Part shown: one piece after another, positions 51,743 through 60,776 of the stretch | How positions within the stretch are numbered: the first letter of the stretch is position 1 | Layout: each line of letters opens with the position of its first letter | From: Deltaproteobacteria bacterium | Lineage (GTDB): Bacteria; Desulfobacterota; GWC2-55-46 | Length of the DNA stretch: 64,000 nucleotides | Direction: 5' to 3' | NCBI GenBank assembly: GCA_020846435.1 | Contig: JADLDY010000063.1 | Location: 1 to 64,000, forward strand | Notes under the pieces: model-generated | Databases searched by the model: none | What the model saw: the letters and a program-made list of their open reading frames with translations, nothing else | Told to the model about the DNA's origin: nothing | Made by a program: the position numbers and the translations under genes

Positions 51743-52906
51743 TTAATCAGCCTGTTTGCGCAGGAAGGTCGGCGTGTCGTAAAGGTCCTCGTCGTCCACA
51801 TTGAAGCCGCCGAGCTTGCCGAGCCTTCTTATCTCTGTGTTCTTGAGCTCCGCCCCCCTGTCAATATTGCGGCGGAGGACGGTTGGCACGTCGAGGTCGT
51901 TCTCGTCCACTATGACAGCCGGGGCGATTATCTCTTTTTGGCAGTTCTCCTTGCCAAAGCCGGTCGCTATGACCGTCACCCTTACCTCATCGCCCATCGA
52001 CTCGTCTATGACCGCGCCGAAGATGATGTTGGCGTCCGGGTGCGCCTCTTCCTGTATGAGGGTCGAGGCCTCGTCAACGTCGTGTATGGTCATCTCGGAT
52101 GAGCCGGTTATGTTGATGAGTATGCCTCTGGCGCCGGAGATCGAGATGTCCTCGAGAAGGGGCGAGGATATCGCCTTCCTCGCGGCCTCGGTTGCCCTGT
52201 TCTCACCCTTGGCGACTCCAGAGCCCATCAACGCCTGGCCCATCTCGGACATGATGGTCCTGACGTCGGCGAAGTCCACGTTCACGAGCCCGGGTATGGT
52301 GATGACGTCGGATATTCCCCTTACGGCCTGGAAAAGGACCTCGTCAGCCCGCCTGAACGCGTCCTTGAGGGAGGTGTTCTTGTTGGCGACCGAAAGGAGC
52401 CTCTGGTTGGGGATGGTGATGACGGTGTCGACGACTTCCCTGAGCTTGCGGAGGCCTTCTTCGGCCTGCTTCATCTTCTTGGCGCCTTCGAAGGCAAACG
52501 GCTTGGTGACAACGGCCACGACGAGCGCTCCGGCGGCCTTGGCCGCCTCGGCTACGACCGGGCCCGCGCCTGTGCCGGTGCCGCCGCCCATTCCGGCGGT
52601 CACGAAGACCATGTCAGCGCCGCGCATGGCCTCTATCAGGTGCTCCTTGCTCTCGAGAGCGGAGTTGCGGCCCACTTCGGGGTTGGCTCCGGCTCCGAGG
52701 CCCTTTGTGAGGGATACGCCGAGCTGTACCCTCGTGTTGGCAAGGGACTTTTCAAGCGCCTGGCTGTCGGTGTTGGCGGCGAGGAACTCGACTCCGTCAA
52801 GTCCGCTTTCTATCATGGTGTTCACGGCGTTCCCGCCGCAGCCGCCCACGCCTACGACCTTTAACTTGGCTCCGCTGTTAAAGCTCTCATCCATCTCAAT
52901 CACCAT
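51743..52906 (-). CDS. ftsZ: Cell division GTPase FtsZ
   Basis: 387 residues. Tubulin signature GMGGGTGTGAGP, synergy loop ITIPGLVNVDFADVRTIM, and the C-terminal peptide YDTPTFLRKQ that binds FtsA/ZipA. The start at 52906 has GGGAGG 7 bases upstream. Forms the Z ring at mid-cell. Confidence 0.97.
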   Translation of the reverse strand: MVIEMDESFNSGAKLKVVGVGGCGGNAVNTMIESGLDGVEFLAANTDSQALEKSLANTRVQLGVSLTKGLGAGANPEVGRNSALESKEHLIEAMRGADMVFVTAGMGGGTGTGAGPVVAEAAKAAGALVVAVVTKPFAFEGAKKMKQAEEGLRKLREVVDTVITIPNQRLLSVANKNTSLKDAFRRADEVLFQAVRGISDVITIPGLVNVDFADVRTIMSEMGQALMGSGVAKGENRATEAARKAISSPLLEDISISGARGILINITGSSEMTIHDVDEASTLIQEEAHPDANIIFGAVIDESMGDEVRVTVIATGFGKENCQKEIIAPAVIVDENDLDVPTVLRRNIDRGAELKNTEIRRLGKLGGFNVDDEDLYDTPTFLRKQAD

Positions 52907-52995
52907 CAATCTACCTCCCGATAATAGCCGCCGGCCGATTTTTCAGATCCGATAATCCGATTCAGCAAATTGCTGAAAAACTCCAACTCTATTCT

Positions 52996-53062
52996 GACTG
53001 TTCAAAAAGCTCCATCTGCGCTTTGAAGCCAACGAAGCAGATGGGGAGCTTGATGCAACCTG
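52996..53062 (+). repeat. Palindromic repeat family A, copy 8 (core deleted), abuts ftsA stop
   Basis: GACTGTTCAAAAAGCTCCATCTGCG joins directly to AACGAAGCAGATGGGGAGC and TGATGCAACCTG; the central GTAC hairpin is missing. It ends at the ftsA stop triplet (53063). A separate palindrome, TTCAGCAA-a-TTGCTGAA, lies at 52961-52977. Confidence 0.82.
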
Positions 53063-54292
53063 TCAAAAGAATTCCTTCATCCAGTCCTTCATGCGCGAAG
53101 TCAGCTTGTTGAAGAGTTTGGTGTCGTTGCCCTTCTGGAACTGCATGTCGCCTACGTTCTTGCCTCCGTAGAGCACGAGGCCCACTCCGGTCGAGTACAT
53201 CGGGCTCTTGACGACGTCGACGAGCCCGGTTATGCCTATGGGGAGCCCCCTTCTCACGGGCAGGTTGAAGACCTGCTCAGCGAGCTCGGTTATGCCGTTC
53301 ATGGCCGCGGTCCCGCCTGTAAGGACGACCCCCGAGGAGACGAGGCTTTCGTAGCCGGATTTCACCAGCTCGCGCTTGACCAGCTGGAAGATCTCCTCGA
53401 CCCTCGGCTCGATTATCTCGCAGAGCATGTAGCGGGAGACGCTCCTGGGCTTGTGCCCGCCGACGCTCTGGACCTCGAAGGTATCGTCCCTGGAGACCAT
53501 CGCGGTCATGGCGCACCCGTACTCCCTCTTGAGCTTCTCGGCCTCGTTCGCCGTGGTGCGCAAGCCTACGGAGATGTCTCCGGTTACCTGATTTCCGCCT
53601 AATGAAATTACCGTAGTATACTTTATTGTGCCGCCGTGGTAAAGGGCAATATCAGTCGTCCCGCCGCCTATATCGACCAGAACGACCCCTATCTCCTTTT
53701 CGTCCGGATTGAGCACGGCCTCACTCGACGCAATCTGCTGGAGGGCTATGTCCGAGACGTCGAGCCCCGCCTTGTTCGCGCATTTCACTATGTTCTGCGC
53801 GCTTGTCACGGCCGCGGTGACGATGTGCACCTTGACTTCGAGCCTTATGCCTATCATGCCGAGGGGCTCCTGTATGCCCTCCTGGTCGTCTACTATGTAC
53901 TCCTGCGGTATGACGTGTATGACCTCGCGGTCCGGCGGGATGACGACGGCCTGGGCCGCCTCTATCACCCTGTCTATGTCAGCCTGGGTTATCTCCCTGT
54001 TCTTTATGGCTATGACGCCGTGGCTGTTGAAGGCCTTTATGTGGCCGCCGGCAATGCCGCAGCAGACCTTGCTTATGTCGCACCCGGCCATGAGCTCGGC
54101 TTCCTCGACGGCCTTCTTTATCGACTCAACCGTGGACTCGATGTTGACGACGACGCCCTTCCTGAGCCCCTTTGAAGCGTGGGTGCCGATGCCTATTATC
54201 TCTACGCCGTCCCTTGTCTTCTCGCCGACTATGGCGCATATCTTGGTGGTGCCTATATCAAGGCCGACTATGATGTTATCCCTTTTTGCCAT
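53063..54292 (-). CDS. ftsA: Cell division protein FtsA
   Basis: 409 residues. Actin-like: VGLDIGTTKICAIVGE, VLVDIGGGTTDIALY and VLTGGTAAMNGI, with a C-terminal amphipathic helix (LTSRMKDWMKEFF) that binds the membrane. Anchors FtsZ. Overlaps ftsQ by 17 bp. Confidence 0.96.
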   Translation of the reverse strand: MAKRDNIIVGLDIGTTKICAIVGEKTRDGVEIIGIGTHASKGLRKGVVVNIESTVESIKKAVEEAELMAGCDISKVCCGIAGGHIKAFNSHGVIAIKNREITQADIDRVIEAAQAVVIPPDREVIHVIPQEYIVDDQEGIQEPLGMIGIRLEVKVHIVTAAVTSAQNIVKCANKAGLDVSDIALQQIASSEAVLNPDEKEIGVVLVDIGGGTTDIALYHGGTIKYTTVISLGGNQVTGDISVGLRTTANEAEKLKREYGCAMTAMVSRDDTFEVQSVGGHKPRSVSRYMLCEIIEPRVEEIFQLVKRELVKSGYESLVSSGVVLTGGTAAMNGITELAEQVFNLPVRRGLPIGITGLVDVVKSPMYSTGVGLVLYGGKNVGDMQFQKGNDTKLFNKLTSRMKDWMKEFF

Positions 54293-55121
54293 CGCCTGTA
54301 CCGCCTTCCTTTACAACGTCTGTCGTGAACCTTACGATTACCTCGCGGTAGTTGTTGAGGTCGAAGGCCTCGATGCCCTTCAGGACCCCGCCCCTTGTGC
54401 CGAGTATCTTCTCAAAGGAGGCGAGCTTCTCCTCAAAAGAGCCCATGCCCACGTCAAGCCTCACGCCCTCGTCGAGCGTGAAGAGAGAGAGGCCGTGGTC
54501 CGCGTCGATGTTTATCTCCGATACATTTGTTATGTTAAATCCGCTCCTGTTTGTCAAGACAGATATTAGCTCCATGAGCCTTTCTTCGAGGTTTTCCCCG
54601 CCAGAGGCCAGCGACTCCTTCGAAAGCCCTGTTACGACGGGCAGGTCGAGCCCTTCTTCAGCCGAATACTTCTTGAAGATGACGCCGTTGGCGTCCATCA
54701 CATACAGGGCGTCGAGCTTGACGAGAGCTATCGGGTCGCGCTCCTTCACGGTTATCTCGACCGTGCCGGATATCTCCCTGTTTATGTCCACGGACTCGAG
54801 CCAGGGGTTGGCCTTGAGGCGGGAAGTCACCTCGTCCTTGCTGAACGAGAATAGGTTTTTCCCCTGGACTATGCCTGAAGCCGCGACCAGCTCCTCAGGC
54901 GCGATCCTCTCGGCTCCCTCGACGGTTATGCCGCTTATCGCGAGATACCCGGTCGTCGTCACCTTGCCGTATGCCCACCACGCGCCGTATGCCAAAACCG
55001 GCACTGGCAGCGCGAAGGCGAGGATCCTGCCCCATTTTTTCGCACCCCTTGCCGCCCTTGCTGACAAAGGCTCCCTGTGGCGCCTGTTGCGTTTTCTGCT
55101 TTTTATCGGCTTTATCTTCAT
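54276..55121 (-). CDS. ftsQ: Cell division protein FtsQ/DivIB
   Basis: 281 residues. A basic cytoplasmic tail, one helix, then a POTRA domain (ISGITVEGAERIAPEELVAA) and a FtsQ domain with ESVDINREISGTVEITVKER. Part of the FtsQBL complex. Two bp after ddl. Confidence 0.92.
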   Translation of the reverse strand: MKIKPIKSRKRNRRHREPLSARAARGAKKWGRILAFALPVPVLAYGAWWAYGKVTTTGYLAISGITVEGAERIAPEELVAASGIVQGKNLFSFSKDEVTSRLKANPWLESVDINREISGTVEITVKERDPIALVKLDALYVMDANGVIFKKYSAEEGLDLPVVTGLSKESLASGGENLEERLMELISVLTNRSGFNITNVSEINIDADHGLSLFTLDEGVRLDVGMGSFEEKLASFEKILGTRGGVLKGIEAFDLNNYREVIVRFTTDVVKEGGTGDGKKG

Positions 55122-55123
55122 AA

Positions 55124-56032
55124 TCAGAATTTATTGAGCCCCGCGCTCTTTAGCATCTCCTCGACAAGGGCCGGATAATCGAGCCCCGCGGCCTCTGCCG
55201 CCCTCGGGAAAAGGCTCAATTCGGTCATGCCCGGGATGGTGTTGACCTCAAGGACATAAGGGACGCCCTTGGAATCCAATATCACATCGACCCTCGCCGC
55301 CCCCCTGCATCCCAGGGCCTCATACGCTTTGAGCGCCTCTTTCGCGACTTTCCTGCCTGAGAGCGCCGCTATCTGGGCGGGCACTATGAACTCGGTCATG
55401 CCTTTGGTGTATTTGTTCGTATAATCGTAGAAGCCTTTTTTAGGCCTTATCTCGATAGTGGGCAGGACTCTCTTGTCGAGTATCGAGACTGTCAATTCTC
55501 TTCCCTCTATGTACCTTTCCACGAGCACAGGCCCGCCGAACCTGGAGGCCTCAGAGAGGGCGGCCTTCAAACCTGATTCTTTTTTTACTATGGAGACGCC
55601 TATGGCCGAGCCCTGGCACGCTGGCTTCACGACGAGAGGAACCTTGACCGTGAGCTTTTGCCCCTCTTCGTAGACGCAGGATGCCGGGGTCGATACGCCG
55701 TGATAGAGCATGACCTTCTTGGCGGCGGTCTTGTCCATTGCAAGGGCCGAGGCCTTGACGCCGGAGCCCGTATAGGGTATCCCCATCACCTCGAGAAGCC
55801 CCTGCATGCAGCCGTCCTCTCCGTAGCGGCCGTGGAGAGCGATGAACGCGACCTCTATCTTCTTTCTGAGGAGGACGCTCGCTATATCCCTCCCGGCGTC
55901 TATGCCGACGGCGTTGTAGCCTTTTTCAAGAAGCGCCTTCAGGATGGCCGCCCCTGTCCTGAGGGATATCTCCCTCTCCTCGGACAAGCCGCCCATGAGT
56001 ACGCCTATCTTCTTTTTCTTCATTGACGCCAT
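55124..56032 (-). CDS. ddl: D-alanine-D-alanine ligase
   Basis: 302 residues. VLMGGLSEEREISLRTG, HGRYGEDGCMQGLLE, PLVVKPACQGSAIGV and VLEVNTIPGMTELS are the true Ddl motifs, unlike the two ATP-grasp genes near 25 kb. The start at 56032 has GGAGAGG 8 bases upstream; an earlier TTG overlaps murB. Confidence 0.95.
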   Translation of the reverse strand: MASMKKKKIGVLMGGLSEEREISLRTGAAILKALLEKGYNAVGIDAGRDIASVLLRKKIEVAFIALHGRYGEDGCMQGLLEVMGIPYTGSGVKASALAMDKTAAKKVMLYHGVSTPASCVYEEGQKLTVKVPLVVKPACQGSAIGVSIVKKESGLKAALSEASRFGGPVLVERYIEGRELTVSILDKRVLPTIEIRPKKGFYDYTNKYTKGMTEFIVPAQIAALSGRKVAKEALKAYEALGCRGAARVDVILDSKGVPYVLEVNTIPGMTELSLFPRAAEAAGLDYPALVEEMLKSAGLNKF

Positions 56033-56036
56033 CTTT

Positions 56037-56981
56037 TCAATCCTCTCCAACGACCTTGATCTCAGGCTCGAGGACGACCCCTCTCGTGCTGAAGACCCTG
56101 TCCCTGATAAGGGCCATCAGTGTGAGCACGTCCTTTGCCCTGGCCCCGCCCGTATTTACTATGTAATTGGCGTGCACTTCCGAGACAGCCGCTCCTCCCA
56201 TCTTCTCGCCCTTGAGCCCGGCCTCCTCTATGAGCCTTCCGGCCGGAGCGCTCTCAGGGTTTTTGAATATGGAGCCAGCGTTGGGAAAGTTTATCGCGCT
56301 GGACGTTGCCTTGCGCTTCTCCCTGAACTCGGTCACCTTTGCCTTTATCTCTTCAATGTCCCTCAATTCAAATACCATATGGGCCCTGGTGACGATGGCA
56401 CCCTTAGGGAGAGAGGCCCTCCTGTACGAGAAGTTGAGCTCGCTTTTAGGTATGAACCCCTTTTGCCCCTTGCGCCCGGCAATCTCCACGCCCTCGACGA
56501 CGTCCTTCATCTCGCCGCCGTAAGCCCCGGCGTTCATGCAGACCGCCCCGCCTATCGTGCCTGGTATGTTGGCGGCGAACTCGATGCCTGAGAGGCCTCT
56601 GTCCCTTGTCTGCACGACGAGGTCAGGAAGCTTCACCCCAGCGCCCACTATCGCCTTGCCGCCATCGAGCCAGGTGATGTCCTTGAAACCCTCGGTCATG
56701 TTGACGACTATGCCCCTTATGCCTCCGTCGCGCACGAGGAGGTTGGTGCCTGAGCCGAGGACATAGAAGGGAAAGCCCTTGGCCTCGGCAAAGGCCATGA
56801 GGTCCTTGAGGTCGCCTTCGTCCTGCGGGAAGGCCATGACGTCGGCTGGCCCGCCTATCCTCAACGAGGTATACTCGCTCATCGGGACGTTGAAAAGGAC
56901 CTTGCCCTTGAACCGCTGGATGAAAAAGAGAGAGTACTGCACCTTCTCTTCACCCTTGTTTTTGCCTGTCGCGCTTTTCAT
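56037..56981 (-). CDS. murB: UDP-N-acetylenolpyruvoylglucosamine reductase
   Basis: 314 residues. FAD-binding YTSLRIGGPADVMAFP and GSGTNLLVRDGG, FAANIPGTIGGAVCMNAGAYGG (split at 20), and NAGSIFKNPE with the active-site serine. Makes UDP-MurNAc. Confidence 0.95.
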   Translation of the reverse strand: MKSATGKNKGEEKVQYSLFFIQRFKGKVLFNVPMSEYTSLRIGGPADVMAFPQDEGDLKDLMAFAEAKGFPFYVLGSGTNLLVRDGGIRGIVVNMTEGFKDITWLDGGKAIVGAGVKLPDLVVQTRDRGLSGIEFAANIPGTIGGAVCMNAGAYGGEMKDVVEGVEIAGRKGQKGFIPKSELNFSYRRASLPKGAIVTRAHMVFELRDIEEIKAKVTEFREKRKATSSAINFPNAGSIFKNPESAPAGRLIEEAGLKGEKMGGAAVSEVHANYIVNTGGARAKDVLTLMALIRDRVFSTRGVVLEPEIKVVGED

Positions 56982-56992
56982 TTTTCCCTGCC

Positions 56993-58384
56993 TCAGGCCT
57001 TTGAAGAAGCCTTTGCCTTGAGCGACTCCACGAACATTACCCCGGCCTTCCAGACATCCCCGGCGCCAAGAGTTATTACTATGTCGCCCGGTACGACCAC
57101 GCTCTCCAGGTACGACGGAATTTTACTTATCTCAGGCACGAAAGAGACATCCTTGTGGCCGTAGCCCTTTATGCCCTTGTAGAGCGACTCTCCGGAGAAA
57201 CCTTCGAGCTTTTCCTCGCCTGCCGCGTAGACTTCCGTCAGGATGAGCTTTTCCGCATCATTAAACGCGGAGAGAAACTCGTTGAACAGGTCCCTTGTCC
57301 TCGTGTACCTGTGCGGCTGGAAGACCACGACGACCCTGTTGATCCAGCCCTTCTTGGCGGCCTTCAACACGGCCTTTATCTCCTCGGGGTGGTGGCCGTA
57401 ATCGTCAACCACGACGATGTCGCCAACTGTGCCTCTCACATGGAAGCGCCTCTCGACGCCGGTGAAGCCCTCGAGCCCGGCCTTTATCTTGTCGAAGGGT
57501 ATCTCGAGCTCCATCGCGACGGTTATCGCGGCCAGAGAGTTGTAGACATTGTGCTCTCCGGGCAGGTTCAGGGTGACAGAGCCCATGAGCTCCTTGTTCT
57601 GCCAGACCTCGTACGAAGTCTTCATGCCGTCGTGGACTATCTTTCTCGCGTGGATGTCGGCCTGGGCCGTGAGCCCGTAGGACTTGAAGCGCCTCGTTAT
57701 CTTGGGTATTAGGCTCTGTATTACCGGGTGGTCGAGGCATATGATAGCACAGCCGTAGAACGGGACCTTGTTCATGAAGTCGAGGAAGGCCTTTTTCACG
57801 GCGTCCATGTCCTCGTAATGGTCCATGTGCTCTCTGTCTATGTTCGTGACGACAGCTATCGTCGGCGAGAGCTTCAGGAAGCTGCCGTCAGACTCGTCGG
57901 CTTCGGCGACAAGGAAGTCCCCGGTGCCGAGCTTGGCGTTGGCCCCGAGGCTGTTGAGCTTGCCTCCGGTGACTATCGTTGGGTCCATGTTGGCAGACGC
58001 CAGTATCATCGAGACCATCGAAGTCGTGGTCGTCTTGCCGTGGGTCCCGGCGATGGCTATGCCGTACTTCATCCTCATGAGCTCGGCGAGCATCTCCGCC
58101 CTGGGGATTATGGGAATCTGGCGTGATGTTGCCTCCCGTATCTCCGGGTTCTCCTTCTTTACGGCCGACGAGTAGACGACGCAGTCCGCGCCGATGACAT
58201 TCTCTTCCCTGTGGCCGACGAATATCGTTATACCGATGGACCGGAGCCTTTTTGTCGTCTCCGTCTCCGCGAGGTCAGAGCCTGTGACCTTGTAGCCCAT
58301 GTTGACGAGGACCTCGGCTATGCCGTTCATGCCGCTGCCGCCCACGCCTATGAAATGAATCTTTTTTATTCTGCCTCTGTACAC
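56993..58384 (-). CDS. murC: UDP-N-acetylmuramate-L-alanine ligase
   Basis: 463 residues. Rossmann start HFIGVGGSGMNGIAEVL, ATP loop GTHGKTTTTSM, and DDYGHHPEEI. Adds L-Ala to UDP-MurNAc. Confidence 0.96.
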   Translation of the reverse strand: MYRGRIKKIHFIGVGGSGMNGIAEVLVNMGYKVTGSDLAETETTKRLRSIGITIFVGHREENVIGADCVVYSSAVKKENPEIREATSRQIPIIPRAEMLAELMRMKYGIAIAGTHGKTTTTSMVSMILASANMDPTIVTGGKLNSLGANAKLGTGDFLVAEADESDGSFLKLSPTIAVVTNIDREHMDHYEDMDAVKKAFLDFMNKVPFYGCAIICLDHPVIQSLIPKITRRFKSYGLTAQADIHARKIVHDGMKTSYEVWQNKELMGSVTLNLPGEHNVYNSLAAITVAMELEIPFDKIKAGLEGFTGVERRFHVRGTVGDIVVVDDYGHHPEEIKAVLKAAKKGWINRVVVVFQPHRYTRTRDLFNEFLSAFNDAEKLILTEVYAAGEEKLEGFSGESLYKGIKGYGHKDVSFVPEISKIPSYLESVVVPGDIVITLGAGDVWKAGVMFVESLKAKASSKA

Positions 58385-58400
58385 TTATTTACTCCTCTAC

Positions 58401-58519
58401 GGCTGCCTCAAGCTCCCATCTGCTTTGTTCTCATCGTTGCTCGTAATTGCGGCGTACAACAAAGTACGCCTCATTACTCGCTCCTCGACGCCGCGCATAT
58501 GAACTTTTTTAGCAGCCTT
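58401..58519 (-). repeat. Palindromic repeat family A, copy 9 (inverted orientation)
   Basis: GGCTGCCTCAAGCTCCCATCTGC to CTTTTTTAGCAGCCTT, with core GGCGTACAACAAAGTACGCC reversed relative to most copies. It lies in the 162-bp murC-murG gap, 28 bp from the murG stop and 16 bp from the murC start. Confidence 0.85.
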
Positions 58520-58546
58520 AATAAAGTCGGTTATTTCAACTGCCTG

Positions 58547-59650
58547 TCAAATAATGATCTTCGAAAAATTCTCGGCTATCTCCTGCGCCGCCCTTGGCTT
58601 GCCAAGGGCCTTTGACCGCTCCCTCATCGACTTCATGGCCTGAGCGTCGTTGTAAAGCCTTCTTATCTCGCCGGCAAGTAGAGAGCCTGTAAGCCCTTCC
58701 TGCTTTATCATCACGGCGGCCCCTGCCTTCTCGAGGCTGCGGGCGTTTACCGTCTGATGGTCGTCTGAAGCGAACGGGTACGGTATCAGTATTGACGGAA
58801 GCCCTGCCGCGGTTATCTCCGCCAGAGAGGTAGCCCCTGCCCTGCACACGACCAGGTCGGCTGAATTATAGGCCTCACCCATGGCCTCTATGAACTTATG
58901 CGCCTCTACCTTGAGGTTCTTCCTCTTATAGGCCGCGACTACCGTGTCAAAGCCCTCCTGTCCGGTCTGGTGCACGACCTTGAGGTTGCTCCAGATGTCG
59001 GTGAGAAACTCTGCCGCGTCAAGGAACGCCGCGTTGATGGCCGTCGCGCCCTGGCTGCCGCCAAAGACCAGTATGGAGAACCTCTCAGCCCTGCCCCGCC
59101 TGTCCTCGAGCCTGGTTATTATATCCCTTCTGACCGGGTTACCGGAGAGGATCGTGCGGCCCCCGGGGAAAAACCTGCGTGACTCTTCGAACGATATATA
59201 TACCCTGTCGACCAGCTTGCCTAAAGCCCTGTTGGTAAGCCCGGGAAGGGCGTTCTGCTCAAGTATCGCGGTCTTCATCCCGAGGAGCTTGGCCGCAGTC
59301 ACGACAGGCGCCGACGAGTAGCTGCCGGAGCCTATTACGCCGTCCGGCCTTATCCGGCGAAGGAGCATTACCGCTTCGACCGTCGACCTGGCGGCTTTAG
59401 CGAGCGCCCTCACGGCAGAGAGCCCCTTTTTCCTCTTGATGCCCTCGACGTCAAAGAGCTTCAAGGGCCAGCCGTACTTCGGGACTATCTTCTCCTCGAG
59501 CCCGCCGCGGCTTCCGACAAAGGTTATCTCGACGCCGGAGTTTATCCTCCTGAACTCTTCAGCCAGCGCGATTGCCGGGAAAAGGTGGCCGCCAGTGCCG
59601 CCTCCGGCGAAGACGAGCCTCAGGTTCCTGTTCGACGGCTTTCTGCTCAC
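58547..59650 (-). CDS. murG: UDP-GlcNAc:lipid I transferase
   Basis: 367 residues. The opening LVFAGGGTGGHLFPAIALAE and SLAEITAAGLPSILIPYPFA are diagnostic. Makes lipid II at the inner membrane. Confidence 0.96.
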   Translation of the reverse strand: MSRKPSNRNLRLVFAGGGTGGHLFPAIALAEEFRRINSGVEITFVGSRGGLEEKIVPKYGWPLKLFDVEGIKRKKGLSAVRALAKAARSTVEAVMLLRRIRPDGVIGSGSYSSAPVVTAAKLLGMKTAILEQNALPGLTNRALGKLVDRVYISFEESRRFFPGGRTILSGNPVRRDIITRLEDRRGRAERFSILVFGGSQGATAINAAFLDAAEFLTDIWSNLKVVHQTGQEGFDTVVAAYKRKNLKVEAHKFIEAMGEAYNSADLVVCRAGATSLAEITAAGLPSILIPYPFASDDHQTVNARSLEKAGAAVMIKQEGLTGSLLAGEIRRLYNDAQAMKSMRERSKALGKPRAAQEIAENFSKIII

Positions 59651-59675
59651 GCCGGAGCCTTATTACAAAGACCTT

Positions 59676-60776
59676 TCAAGCCTCGTTTTCCTTCATGTAG
59701 ATATTGAGCATTATGCCGACAGCCGCCATGTTCACCATGAGGGATGTCCCGCCGTAGCTTATGAACGGAAGAGGGAGCCCCTTGGGTGGCAGCATGCCCA
59801 TTACGACCGCCATGTTGAGCGCCGCCTGCAAAACGACCATGAAAGTAAGGCCGAGAGCGAGGTACTGCCCGTGCAAATCCCTTGCCTTGAACGCTATCTT
59901 TACGCCGCAGATGAGGAATATCACGTAGAACGCTATGACTACCGATACTCCGATGAGCCCTAACTCCTCTCCAATGACCGAGAGTATGAAGTCCGTATGC
60001 GCCTCAGGCAGGAAAAAGAGCTTCTGCTTGCCCTCGCCCAATCCCGCGCCGTAGAGCCCGCCAGCGCCAAAAGCCAGGAAGGACTGTACCATCTGGAAGC
60101 CCTTGCCGCCCGGGTCTTTCCACGGGTCGAGATATATCTGTATCCTCGTCATCATGTAGCCGAAGTTCTGTATGACCAGCCAGACAGCAGGAAGCGCGAG
60201 GAGCCCCATGCCGAAGAGGTAGCGGAGGCGCACGCCGGCGGCGAAGTTCATGATGACCACGATAGAAGCGAGCGCCATCGAAGTACCAAGGTCCGGCTCC
60301 ATTATTATGAGGCTTATGATGATGCCAGGTATCAGTATGTTAGGCAGGAAGCCCGGGGAGAAGGTCTTTATCCTGTCGGCCTTCGACGCCAGCGAGTACG
60401 CGAGGAAGAATATCACCGCGAGCTTCGCGGGCTCCGAGGGCTGGAAAGTAATCGGGCCCAGGTGTACCCACCTCCTCGCTCCTCCGGCGGTGACCCCGAG
60501 CCCAGGTATGTATATGCACACGAGGAAGAGCGCCGCGATTATCAATGCCGGGTACGCGAGCTTCCTGTAAAGCTGGTACGGCAGGCGGGAAGCCACTATC
60601 ATGCACCCGACGCCGGCGACCGCGTAGGTAAGGTGCTTCTTCACGAAGAAGAACTCGTCCCCGAACCTCTTCAGGGCCACGATGTAGCTCGTGGAATAGA
60701 CCATGACGACCCCTACCACGACAAGGAGGAGTGTCGATATTATGAGCAGCCTGTCTGTGTCTTTAAGCTTTATCAA
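59676..60776 (-). CDS. ftsW: Lipid II flippase/glycosyltransferase FtsW
   Basis: 366 residues, ten helices. SEDS motifs: QPSEPAKLAVIFFLAY, LIIMEPDLGTSM, and LPFISYGGTSLM. The TTG at 60776 is the likely start: its TTGA overlaps the murD stop, and GAGG lies six bases upstream. The longer frame starts inside murD. Confidence 0.94.
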   Translation of the reverse strand: MIKLKDTDRLLIISTLLLVVVGVVMVYSTSYIVALKRFGDEFFFVKKHLTYAVAGVGCMIVASRLPYQLYRKLAYPALIIAALFLVCIYIPGLGVTAGGARRWVHLGPITFQPSEPAKLAVIFFLAYSLASKADRIKTFSPGFLPNILIPGIIISLIIMEPDLGTSMALASIVVIMNFAAGVRLRYLFGMGLLALPAVWLVIQNFGYMMTRIQIYLDPWKDPGGKGFQMVQSFLAFGAGGLYGAGLGEGKQKLFFLPEAHTDFILSVIGEELGLIGVSVVIAFYVIFLICGVKIAFKARDLHGQYLALGLTFMVVLQAALNMAVVMGMLPPKGLPLPFISYGGTSLMVNMAAVGIMLNIYMKENEA